Source: DATESZ01 sp035283845
GTDB lineage: Bacteria; Desulfobacterota; Syntrophia; Syntrophales; JACQWR01
DNA: 17,507 bases
Assembly: GCA_035283845.1 (NCBI GenBank)
Contig: DATESZ010000164.1
Coordinates: 1-17,507 of the forward strand
Direction: 5' to 3'
In this document: positions 1 through 4,938 of the stretch, one piece after another
Layout: each line of letters begins with the position of its first letter
Numbering within the stretch: position 1 is the stretch's first letter
Notes under the pieces: generated by a model
Told to the model about the DNA's origin: nothing
The model's database searches: none
The model's input: the letters and a program-made list of their open reading frames with translations, nothing else
Translations under genes and position numbers: made by a program

Positions 1-497
1 TTGTGGTAACGGAATTAGCGCCCTTTATTACTGTCCTGCTTCTTGCCCTTCGTTCCAGTTCCGCTATGAATGCGGAAATCGCCACTATGAAGGTAAATAA
101 AGAGTTGCATACCCTGGAGGCATTCAACATAGATGTGATCAGCTATCTTGTTCTCCCCAGGGCTTTAGCCGGGGTAATTTCCGTGGTTTTATTGAGTGGA
201 ATTTTCTCCATTGTAGTTCTGGCAACGGGATTTGCAAGTTCCAAACTTATTTTCGGAATGAGCCTGGATGCTTATGCAAATCTCTTGTTAAATTCGGCCA
301 AGCTTTCTGATATAATTATTTTGATTGTAAAGTGTTCCACCTTTGGTTTTTTTATCACTCTGATTCCGATTCGTTCCGGTTTGAACGCTTCCGATGAAAT
401 TACCAGCATTCCGGTTGCGGTGCTGAACGGCATGGTAAAAGTTTTCATTGCCATCGTTGTCATAGAGGTGCTGACATTAATTGCAAGATCCATTTGA
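1..497 (+). CDS. mlaE: MlaE-like permease of an MCE-type lipid ABC transporter, 5' partial
   Basis: This is the C-terminal part of an inner-membrane permease of the MlaE family, which works with an ATPase and an MCE protein to move phospholipid between inner and outer membranes. The reading frame is open to the left edge, so the true start lies outside. The visible part opens with the family's ELAPFITVLLLALRSSSAMNAEI-type segment and the following EIATMKVNKELHTLEAFNID stretch, where MlaE proteins carry their conserved AAELGTMKVTEQIDAL-like motif. Next comes a conserved YLVLPRALAG segment, then three hydrophobic helices (about residues 52-75, 98-122 and 140-160 of the visible part). The stop codon overlaps the next gene by four bases, implying translational coupling. 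The family call is from my recognition of these motifs and is supported by the MCE gene two places downstream. Confidence 0.9.
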   Translation, partial: VVTELAPFITVLLLALRSSSAMNAEIATMKVNKELHTLEAFNIDVISYLVLPRALAGVISVVLLSGIFSIVVLATGFASSKLIFGMSLDAYANLLLNSAKLSDIIILIVKCSTFGFFITLIPIRSGLNASDEITSIPVAVLNGMVKVFIAIVVIEVLTLIARSI

Positions 498-949
498 GGC
501 TTTTTGACGACCAGGATACGCTTGACAAAGAGCTGGCGAGAGTGAAATCTGAAGTGGGGCAGCGGCTGGGAATGATATCTGCGGACATTCCTCTCATATC
601 AAATTTGGACGTGTGGCGGAATATCGCTTTAATATACGAGTATCATCGCGATATACCGGAAAATAAGGCAGAAGTCTTTGTAATTGAATGCATGAGGCGA
701 TATGGCCTTCAAAACATCGCTTATAAAAAAAATATTTTTCTCTCGGAAGAAGAACGTTTTTGCGTGATGCTTTTGAGAGCCGTCATGCTTTCCGATGCTG
801 TTATAGTAATTGACCGGCCTTTTAAGATAATGCCCTATCTTAAAGATACATCCTTTATATTTGAGGCCATTGGGAAAGTAGATGACCTTTTTACCCTTTG
901 TTATATATTTGACTATACTCGGTATAAAAACAGATATGGTAATGACTGA
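494..949 (+). CDS. Degenerate, Walker-A-less ABC ATPase-like protein in the Mla operon
   Basis: A 151-residue protein in the place where an MlaF-type ATPase would be expected. It aligns by eye with the second half of an ABC ATPase only. Residues 24-45 (RLGMISADIPLISNLDVWRN) resemble the Q-loop region, but Q is not conserved. LSEEERF (83-89) sits where LSGGQ should be, and AVIVIDRPF (102-110) matches Walker B with Arg in place of the catalytic Glu. A CYIFDYTRY stretch (136-144) stands where the H-loop should be but has no His. There is no P-loop, and the first 80 or so residues of a normal ATPase are absent. The start is TTG at 494, overlapping the permease stop by four bases. The gene's stop overlaps the MCE start (TGATG). 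The frame is uninterrupted, so this looks like a retained non-catalytic subunit rather than fresh decay. A catalytic partner would have to be encoded elsewhere. Confidence 0.7.
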   Translation: MRLFDDQDTLDKELARVKSEVGQRLGMISADIPLISNLDVWRNIALIYEYHRDIPENKAEVFVIECMRRYGLQNIAYKKNIFLSEEERFCVMLLRAVMLSDAVIVIDRPFKIMPYLKDTSFIFEAIGKVDDLFTLCYIFDYTRYKNRYGND

Positions 950-1902
950 TGACGCAGAAAACTGAACTTAAAGTCGGGCTTTTTCTGATTATTTCCACCA
1001 TGCTTATTGCTTTATCTATTGGCTATGTAGCTTACAAAAAAGGTATTTTTGCCGAGGTTTACACCTTTACCTTGTCATCTAAATCCGGTGAAGAGCTGAC
1101 AGAGGGGATGCCTGTCGTTTTTTCCGGTTTCAAGATCGGAGTAGTGCACGCACTCGAACTCGGCGATGATGGCAGTGTTATTATAAAAATCAGGATACCA
1201 GCGCGCCATGTCAAATGGATCAGGATGGACAGCACATTCATTGTAAACAAACCTCTTATCGGTTCTGCGCGCATAGTCGTCGTAACGGATAATTTGCAAA
1301 GCGCCGTCCTGTCGCCTACAAAGGTAATGGAGGTTATGACTGTAAGCGACATTAATGAGGCTATAAAAAAACTTCAGCCCCTTCTTGAGAAAGTGGACAA
1401 GATCGCCGGCAATATTGAAACCCTGACAAAAAACATGGCCGACCCCAAGGGCAGTGTCCATAAGATATTGGCAAATGCGGAGAAACTTACTGCCACCCTT
1501 GCACAAAAGAAGTCATTGCTGGAGATGGCCATTAGCGACAGGGAGAGCATAGATTCCATCCACGCTGCCCTTAAACAAACCAGTGATATTACGGAGCAGG
1601 TTCAAGCCGTTCTGAAGAAAGTCGATAAAATGGCGGGAAAGACCGATGATATGGTCTATGGCGAAGGGGGGGCGTTGCCAACGGTAATCAAGGCGCTCAA
1701 AGACATTCTGGCAAAACTGGAAAAACTGAACACAACCGTGGACAACATCAATAAAATAAGCAATGAAGCGGCAGATTCCGCCGGTGATCTCAAAGTATTG
1801 CGAGAGCAGATAGATGCCGCTGTAACTTCCATAGGCGACCTCGCCAGAGAGTTAGAGAAAAAAATCCCCTTCAAAAAAGCTCCGGAGATAAAGCTGCCAT
1901 GA
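949..1902 (+). CDS. mlaD: MlaD-like MCE-domain protein
   Basis: A 317-residue periplasmic lipid-binding protein anchored in the inner membrane. Residues 10-29 form one transmembrane helix after a short cytoplasmic N-terminus (MTQKTELKVG). The MCE domain follows at about 37-115, with the family's GLxxGxPVxFxGxxIGxV-like pattern visible as ELTEGMPVVFSGFKIGVV (49-66). After residue 135 the protein is a long, largely helical tail rich in Lys, Glu, Ala and Leu, as in single-MCE proteins that form hexameric rings with a helical needle. MCE proteins bind hydrophobic lipid in the ring and pass it to or from the MlaE-type permease. The start ATG shares one base with the previous stop, and the end overlaps the lipoprotein gene by four bases, so all four genes appear to form one operon. 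Direction of lipid transport cannot be read from sequence. Confidence 0.9.
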   Translation: MTQKTELKVGLFLIISTMLIALSIGYVAYKKGIFAEVYTFTLSSKSGEELTEGMPVVFSGFKIGVVHALELGDDGSVIIKIRIPARHVKWIRMDSTFIVNKPLIGSARIVVVTDNLQSAVLSPTKVMEVMTVSDINEAIKKLQPLLEKVDKIAGNIETLTKNMADPKGSVHKILANAEKLTATLAQKKSLLEMAISDRESIDSIHAALKQTSDITEQVQAVLKKVDKMAGKTDDMVYGEGGALPTVIKALKDILAKLEKLNTTVDNINKISNEAADSAGDLKVLREQIDAAVTSIGDLARELEKKIPFKKAPEIKLP

Positions 1903-2564
1903 AGAAGGTTTCATTTCTTATCTTTTGCTTGTTGCTTGCAGGATGCGGCGCCTCCAAGCCCGTTCCTGACTGGTTGAGCTCAAGTTATAATCAGTTGGAG
2001 AGTTACAAGAAAAATTTTCTGAGCGGCATGGAAAAAATCGCTGCGGTTCAGTTTAAGGGTGTCCTGATTGAAATCAAGAAAAGCGGCGATCTGGAAGTAT
2101 TGGCCAGGACGCACCTTATACGGATGGCTTTGCAGACGGCGGTTCTTGAAGACATGGATGAGGGTGAGTATCTGAAGATAAATGATGTCAGCCCTTCTTT
2201 GCAAAACCGTGCCTTTTATGCCTTTCTGAAAGGGGAAGCAAGTCAGGTTGATGAAAATCTGCTGCCTGGGCAATACCACGGGTTTTACAGGACGATGAAG
2301 CGGAATGCGGGGGCTGCCGATTGCCTTGAAGAAATCGGGAAGATGGAAGATTCGCTTTCCCAGTTGGTTGCCCTGGGAGTGCTTGTTCGTCTCCGCCATT
2401 ATGATGAGAGCGTTTTGAAAAAGGCCGTAGATATTTCCTCCGCTCAAGGATGGAAAAAGGCGCTCTTAGCTTATCTTGAGAAACTGCAAAACTACTATGA
2501 AGAAAAAAAAGAAACAGCAAAGGCCCTTGGCATTCAGCAGAGGATTAAATTTATCAGGGATTGA
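1899..2564 (+). CDS. Lipoprotein of the Mla/MCE operon, unknown family
   Basis: A 221-residue predicted lipoprotein. The N-terminus MKKVSFLIFCLLLAGC is a classical signal peptide with lipobox LAGC and lipidated Cys16. The mature part (PVPDWLSSSYNQLESYKKNFLSG...) appears all-helical, with repeated Leu/Lys/Glu amphipathic segments reminiscent of TPR-like helical pairs. I do not recognise a named family. MCE operons often end with an outer-membrane lipoprotein (MlaA, or an auxiliary ABC-type lipoprotein as in the Pqi/Let systems), so a periplasmic or outer-membrane partner role is a reasonable inference, but no MlaA signature is visible. The ATG overlaps the MCE gene stop (ATGA). The stop codon is exactly where the following MITE-like insertion begins. 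The insertion duplicated the last codons and the stop without changing the protein. Confidence 0.8.
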   Translation: MKKVSFLIFCLLLAGCGASKPVPDWLSSSYNQLESYKKNFLSGMEKIAAVQFKGVLIEIKKSGDLEVLARTHLIRMALQTAVLEDMDEGEYLKINDVSPSLQNRAFYAFLKGEASQVDENLLPGQYHGFYRTMKRNAGAADCLEEIGKMEDSLSQLVALGVLVRLRHYDESVLKKAVDISSAQGWKKALLAYLEKLQNYYEEKKETAKALGIQQRIKFIRD

Positions 2565-2767
2565 CGACCTCGTAAAAAGTCCGAAATCCCCTCCCCATTG
2601 ACGGGGGAGGGTTAGGGTGGGGGTGATAAGTGGCCGTATTCTTGAATGTTATTTTCCCCCTCCCTTTCACCCCCTCCTGCCTCCCCCAGCAAGTGGGGGA
2701 GAGATAAGGAAGGAAATATTTACAGCCCTCCCGCCAGGGGAGGGAAAGGCGACTTTTTACGAGTTCG
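2565..2767 (+). mobile_element. MITE-like non-coding element with 17-bp TIRs and 11-bp target duplication
   Basis: A 203-bp element bounded by inverted repeats cgacctcgtaaaaagtc (2565-2581) and, on the other strand, cgaactcgtaaaaagtc (2751-2767), with one mismatch. It is flanked on both sides by tcagggattga (2554-2564 and 2768-2778), an exact 11-bp direct repeat that looks like a target duplication. The interior has no plausible gene and is built from G/C-rich hairpins: CCCTCCCC/GGGGAGGG around 2588-2611, TCCCCC/GGGGGA around 2682-2700, and CCCTCCC/GGGAGGG around 2727-2745. Short open frames across it are low-complexity Pro/Ser products and are not genes. The composition resembles dispersed repeats I recall from deltaproteobacterial genomes. 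The helper transposase is not in the window. Confidence 0.8.
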
Positions 2768-2783
2768 TCAGGGATTGATAAAG

Positions 2784-2822
2784 AAAAAAAAATCTGCCTC
2801 GCCCTTGCCGCAGAGAGGCAGA
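2784..2822 (-). terminator. Rho-independent terminator of tRNA-Ala
   Basis: Read on the minus strand, an 8-bp stem TCTGCCTC/GAGGCAGA (2815-2822 with 2793-2800) is followed by nine T residues (2784-2792). It begins 11 bases beyond the tRNA 3' end. This is a textbook intrinsic terminator, and it lies just outside the MITE-like element. Confidence 0.88.
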
Positions 2823-2832
2823 AAATATGAAA

Positions 2833-2908
2833 TGGTGGAGATGAGGGGGATCGAACCCCTGGCCTCGGCATTGCGAACGCCGCGCTCTCCCGGCTGAGCT
2901 ACATCCCC
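2833..2908 (-). tRNA. tRNA-Ala, anticodon CGC
   Basis: On the minus strand the 76 bases fold into a full cloverleaf. The acceptor stem GGGGATG pairs with CATCTCC and contains the G3-U70 pair that is the identity element for alanyl-tRNA synthetase. The anticodon arm is CGGCG, loop TTCGCAA, TGCCG, giving anticodon CGC (codon GCG). The T arm contains GGTTCGATCC. The discriminator A and the 3' CCA are encoded. It stands alone with its own promoter and terminator. Confidence 0.96.
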
Positions 2909-2947
2909 AGCCAAAAAATTACCCTGGATGATTTTCCACCGTGGGTG

Positions 2948-2976
2948 CATATACCGACTTGACAAGGGGCTGTCAA
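2948..2976 (-). promoter_or_regulatory. Predicted sigma-70 promoter of tRNA-Ala
   Basis: On the minus strand a perfect -35 box TTGACA (2971-2976) is followed after 17 bases by TATATG (2948-2953). Transcription would start near 2941, leaving a leader of about 33 bases before the tRNA 5' end. The -35 lies in a short palindrome (TTGACA...TGTCAA). Confidence 0.65.
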
Positions 2977-3211
2977 GAGATTGTTTGGCTGTTTAAGTTC
3001 TTCACATAACATCGAGTCAGGCCTGTACGTTTCTTTCAAAGCTATTGCCCGGATATGGCTGATAACGGGCATTCGGCAAAAGTGCCCGAAAACCTTACCA
3101 ATATCACATTATCAGGGCAAATTTGCCCGAAAACATAATTATAAGGGCAAATAGACCTGATAATCAATGGTTAGAAATGGCTGCATAAAATAATTACAAA
3201 GGAGATTTGTT
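2977..3211 (+). other. Intergenic stretch without a gene, holding the GGGCA repeats
   Basis: No credible coding region is seen between the tRNA-Ala promoter and the orphan gene at 3212. The left part (2977-3059) shows nothing I can name. The centre (3060-3164) holds the palindromic GGGCA cluster listed separately. The right end carries the Shine-Dalgarno AAAGGAG just before the ATG at 3212. Confidence 0.6.
3060..3164. repeat. Cluster of three GGGCA-type palindromic units
   Basis: Three related units follow each other. First, GATAAC next to the hairpin CGGGCA...TGCCCG (3066-3071 with 3083-3088). Second, a TTATCA next to the perfect 14-bp palindrome GGGCAAATTTGCCC (3115-3128). Third, TTATAA next to GGGCAAAT (3145-3152), closing with CCTGATAA (3156-3163). 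The latter is the reverse complement of TTATCAGG at 3109-3116. GCCCGAAAAC follows units one and two as a direct repeat. The second and third units start 30 bp apart. The arrangement lies about 50-150 bp upstream of the orphan gene, so it could be an operator array or leader structure. It could also be a small dispersed palindromic repeat. Confidence 0.6.
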
Positions 3212-3520
3212 ATGAATATTGATTGCGCAGTAATAACTAATCCTGAGGAGAAAATAAAGGTTGAATCAAAAATAATAGACGAATGGGATCATGGTATATT
3301 ACATGTTTTTAAAAAGATTTCTCCAAATGCTAAAGTCGATGTATCTCTTCCAAATAAAGCTGCATCTCGGTCAAATGAATGCATAGATTATTTGTGTAAC
3401 ATTATAAATGAGAATGATGATTTGATTGTGAATTCGGGGGACAGTATACACAATTTCAATTTAGTAGAATTCTGGAGACATCATGGATGTCCCCCCCCGA
3501 TTTCAAGTTTCTTTCTGTGA
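3212..3520 (+). CDS. Hypothetical 102-aa protein, C-terminus probably altered
   Basis: A small soluble protein preceded by a good Shine-Dalgarno (AAAGGAG, about 8 bases before ATG). I do not recognise the family. Residues 1-70 (MNIDCAVITNPEEKIKVESK...) look like ordinary acidic/basic globular sequence with no signal peptide or membrane helix. From about residue 74 (NSGDSIHNF...WRHHGCPPPISSFFL) the frame runs through a hairpin repeat with an eight-C tract (3491-3498), so the last 25-30 residues are likely foreign or the product of truncation. The base composition is AT-rich relative to the housekeeping genes, which fits an acquired gene. An attC-like palindrome starts 43 bases behind its stop, the position expected in a gene cassette. 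It may be a cassette gene of unknown function or a broken fragment. Confidence 0.55.
   Translation: MNIDCAVITNPEEKIKVESKIIDEWDHGILHVFKKISPNAKVDVSLPNKAASRSNECIDYLCNIINENDDLIVNSGDSIHNFNLVEFWRHHGCPPPISSFFL
3431..3503. repeat. Hairpin repeat remnant at the end of the orphan gene
   Basis: Outer arms aattcgggggaca (3431-3443) and tgtcccccccc-gattt (3488-3503) are imperfect inverted copies. Inside is a tight hairpin GGAGACATC-atg-GATGTCCCC (3474-3494, one G-T pair). The phrase GAATTCGGGGGACAGTATAC is one I associate, from memory, with repeats around REP-associated tyrosine (Y1) transposases in proteobacteria. No transposase is present, so this would be a non-autonomous or decayed copy. Confidence 0.5.
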
Positions 3521-3563
3521 AATGGTAAGAAGTAACACTGATTTCGGAATTGATGCAGAAGAA

Positions 3564-3621
3564 ATATAACCGCTCCAACCCAACCGGATAAAGCACCGGC
3601 GGGTTAAACGGGGCGTTATCC
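3564..3621 (+). other. attC: Integron attC-like recombination site
   Basis: A 58-bp imperfect palindrome. Its ends ATAAC (3566-3570) and GTTAT (3615-3619) pair, followed by GCTCC with GGGGC, then after an unpaired AAAC spacer on one side AACCC with GGGTT, and CCGG with CCGG around an 8-base loop (3588-3595). One bulged C (3571) and an AA-versus-C asymmetry (3582-3583 against 3600) are extrahelical, as attC sites require for strand choice. Length, paired AAC/GTT ends, an unpaired spacer and an imperfect central stem all match the attC plan. However, GTTATCC departs from the consensus GTTRRRY at one base. It lies between two small accessory units. No integrase and no second convincing attC is visible. 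Confidence 0.5.
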
Positions 3622-3646
3622 TTGGCAAAAGGCTGCTTGTCGTAAC

Positions 3647-3675
3647 TTGCACTGTACAGACAAATGATGTACACT
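3647..3675 (+). promoter_or_regulatory. Predicted promoter/operator of the brnTA-like pair
   Basis: TTGCAC (3647-3652), a 17-base spacer and TACACT (3670-3675) form a plausible sigma-70 promoter. Two copies of the palindrome TGTACA (3653-3658 and 3668-3673, 15 bp apart) fall within the promoter, where an autoregulating CopG/BrnA-type antitoxin could bind. The predicted start of transcription is close to the ATG at 3682. Confidence 0.4.
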
Positions 3676-3681
3676 GTAAAT

Positions 3682-3975
3682 ATGAGATATGAATGGGACC
3701 CAAAGAAGAATGAGTGGCTCAAGCAGGAAAGAAATATCTCTTTCGAGAAAATCGTCTTTCATCTTTCTCAAGGAGATGTATGGAGGATAGCCGACCATCC
3801 AGACCAAGAAAACTACCCAGGGCAACGAATATACTTCGTTGTGGTAGAAGAGTACATCTGCCTTGTTCCTCATGTCGTTGAAAATGACTATGTTTTCCTG
3901 AAAACGATTATTCCCAACAGAAAGGCAACTAAGGCATATAAGAAAGAGCAGGAGGATTTACACCATGAAGTATGA
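3682..3975 (+). CDS. brnT: BrnT-family toxin (DUF497)
   Basis: A 97-residue protein with the hallmark BrnT opening MRYEWDPKKNEWLKQERNIS followed by the FEKIVF stretch, then a beta-rich RelE-like core (QRIYFVVVEEYICLVPHV) and a C-terminal IIPNRKATKAYKKE in place of the usual IISARxATxxERxxY. BrnT proteins are ribonuclease toxins with a RelE-like fold that are neutralised by a BrnA or CopG-type antitoxin. I chose the ATG at 3682 because family members start at M-R-[FY]-E-W-D and the predicted -10 box ends at 3675. An in-frame ATG at 3664 would add six residues and would lie inside the promoter. Neither start has a Shine-Dalgarno. The gene overlaps the antitoxin gene by 11 bases in toxin-first order, typical of brnTA. 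The assignment is strong by motif and by its partner; toxicity is inferred. Confidence 0.8.
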   Translation: MRYEWDPKKNEWLKQERNISFEKIVFHLSQGDVWRIADHPDQENYPGQRIYFVVVEEYICLVPHVVENDYVFLKTIIPNRKATKAYKKEQEDLHHEV

Positions 3976-4237
3976 CAAAGAAGAAAAAACTATCGTTGAT
4001 GCCTACGAGAAAGGTAGTATGAAGCTCTCCAAACCATCAAAGAAGGAAATAGAAGTTATAAAAGCCACGGCGAAAAAGACGTTAGTGAAAGACCGGCGAA
4101 TCACCATACGCCTTTATGACCACGACTATCAGGGAATTCAAAAGAAGGCAATTGAAATGGGTGTCCCCTATCAAACACTGATTTCCGGTATTATTCATCG
4201 GTATATTGAAGGAGACTTTACCACAAAAACAGGATAA
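3965..4237 (+). CDS. brnA: CopG/BrnA-type antitoxin
   Basis: A 90-residue antitoxin. The strong Shine-Dalgarno AGGAGG (3950-3955, nine bases before ATG) lies inside the toxin gene, giving the antitoxin better translation than the toxin. The C-terminal half, KDRRITIRLYDHDYQGIQKK followed by AIEMGVPYQTLISGIIHRYI, has the ribbon-helix-helix pattern: a short beta strand (RITIRLY), a helix, and a second helix starting at PYQTLISGII. The N-terminal 45 residues (KEEKTIVDAYEKGSMKLSKP) are charged and probably act as the toxin-binding segment. Such proteins bind their own promoter, and the TGTACA repeats upstream of brnT are candidate operators. Only 20 bases separate its stop from the next housekeeping gene, with no terminator. 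Confidence 0.82.
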   Translation: MKYDKEEKTIVDAYEKGSMKLSKPSKKEIEVIKATAKKTLVKDRRITIRLYDHDYQGIQKKAIEMGVPYQTLISGIIHRYIEGDFTTKTG

Positions 4238-4257
4238 ATAAATCTTGACAGTACCAA

Positions 4258-4902
4258 ATGAATAAAGTTGATTTGATGATTTTTGACCTTGATGGGACGC
4301 TTGTCGATTCCGCGTCTGACCTTATCTCCGCCGTCAACTACACACGCGGTGTTTTGGGTTTACCGGCCATGAATGATAACGAAATCATCAGTTTTGTAGG
4401 CGATGGCACAGATAAGCTCGTGGAGCGTTTATTGGGGCAGGAACTTCAACATTGTCGCGATGAAGCCACGGAGGTATTTGTTTCCTATTACGGCGCACAT
4501 TTACTTGATAATATAACGCTTTATCCGGATGTCCGTGATATTCTTGAGTTTTATAGGCTCAAGAAAAAGATCATCATTACGAATAAACGTTACCATTTTA
4601 CCCGCAAGGTCACCGACAGCTTTGAAATTACCGGCTGTTTCGATGATATCATTGGAGTTGGAAGCACTCCTTTCAGGAAGCCCGATGCCCGTATATTACT
4701 TCCCCTTCTGGAACGCCTTGGCATTGATCCGGCTTTTGCCGTTATTTTCGGCGATGGCGTAAACGATATAAATCTGGCTAAGAATTCCGGTATCAAATCC
4801 TGCGCCTTGTTGAACGGATTTACCCCCAGGAACATCCTGCTTTCCCTGAAACCTGATTTTGCCTGTGAGTATCTTCGGGAACTTAAGACAATGTTTTGCT
4901 GA
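4258..4902 (+). CDS. gph: HAD-superfamily hydrolase, phosphoglycolate phosphatase-like
   Basis: A 214-residue HAD hydrolase with all catalytic motifs. Motif I DLDGTLVDS has nucleophile Asp10 and acid/base Asp12. Motif II is the Thr in IIITNK. Motif III is the Lys of RKPDA, and motif IV is GDGVND (two metal-binding acidic residues). A small helical cap (about residues 16-85, FVGDGTDKLVERLLG) makes it a subfamily I enzyme of the Gph/PGMB type, so 2-phosphoglycolate is the likely substrate, though HAD specificity is not secure from sequence. It starts at ATG 4258 without a clear Shine-Dalgarno, directly behind the antitoxin gene. tilS follows after 36 bases in the same direction. The toxin-antitoxin islet seems to have been placed against its 5' end, so its native promoter may have been displaced. 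Confidence 0.85.
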   Translation: MNKVDLMIFDLDGTLVDSASDLISAVNYTRGVLGLPAMNDNEIISFVGDGTDKLVERLLGQELQHCRDEATEVFVSYYGAHLLDNITLYPDVRDILEFYRLKKKIIITNKRYHFTRKVTDSFEITGCFDDIIGVGSTPFRKPDARILLPLLERLGIDPAFAVIFGDGVNDINLAKNSGIKSCALLNGFTPRNILLSLKPDFACEYLRELKTMFC

Positions 4903-4938
4903 TATCTGTTTCTGCCAGCCATTCCCGGGTGCATTGCC

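Noticed and set aside
1075..1506. Long minus-strand frame opposite the MCE gene, and similar long antisense frames opposite ftsH, tilS, folP and the lipoprotein gene
   Set aside because: They overlap well-supported genes completely, have no start signals and give compositions typical of antisense readings.
2554..2778. CRISPR array or tandem repeat behind the lipoprotein gene
   Set aside because: There are no regularly spaced identical repeats; the repeats are inverted ends and internal hairpins of one element.
2646..2897. Open frame across the MITE-like element and part of the tRNA-Ala gene
   Set aside because: The product is low-complexity Pro/Ser/Lys sequence read from G/C-rich hairpins, the terminator A-tract and a tRNA; no start signal or family.
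3580..3610. Shorter attC reading with core boxes ACCCAAC and GTTAAAC
   Set aside because: They match RYYYAAC and GTTRRRY, but lie only about 30 bp apart, below the usual attC size; the larger ATAAC/GTTAT palindrome explains the region better.
4245..4273. TTGACA before gph as a promoter
   Set aside because: At 17 bases the -10 would be TTGATT and would place the transcript start inside or after the gph start codon, losing the native N-terminus.
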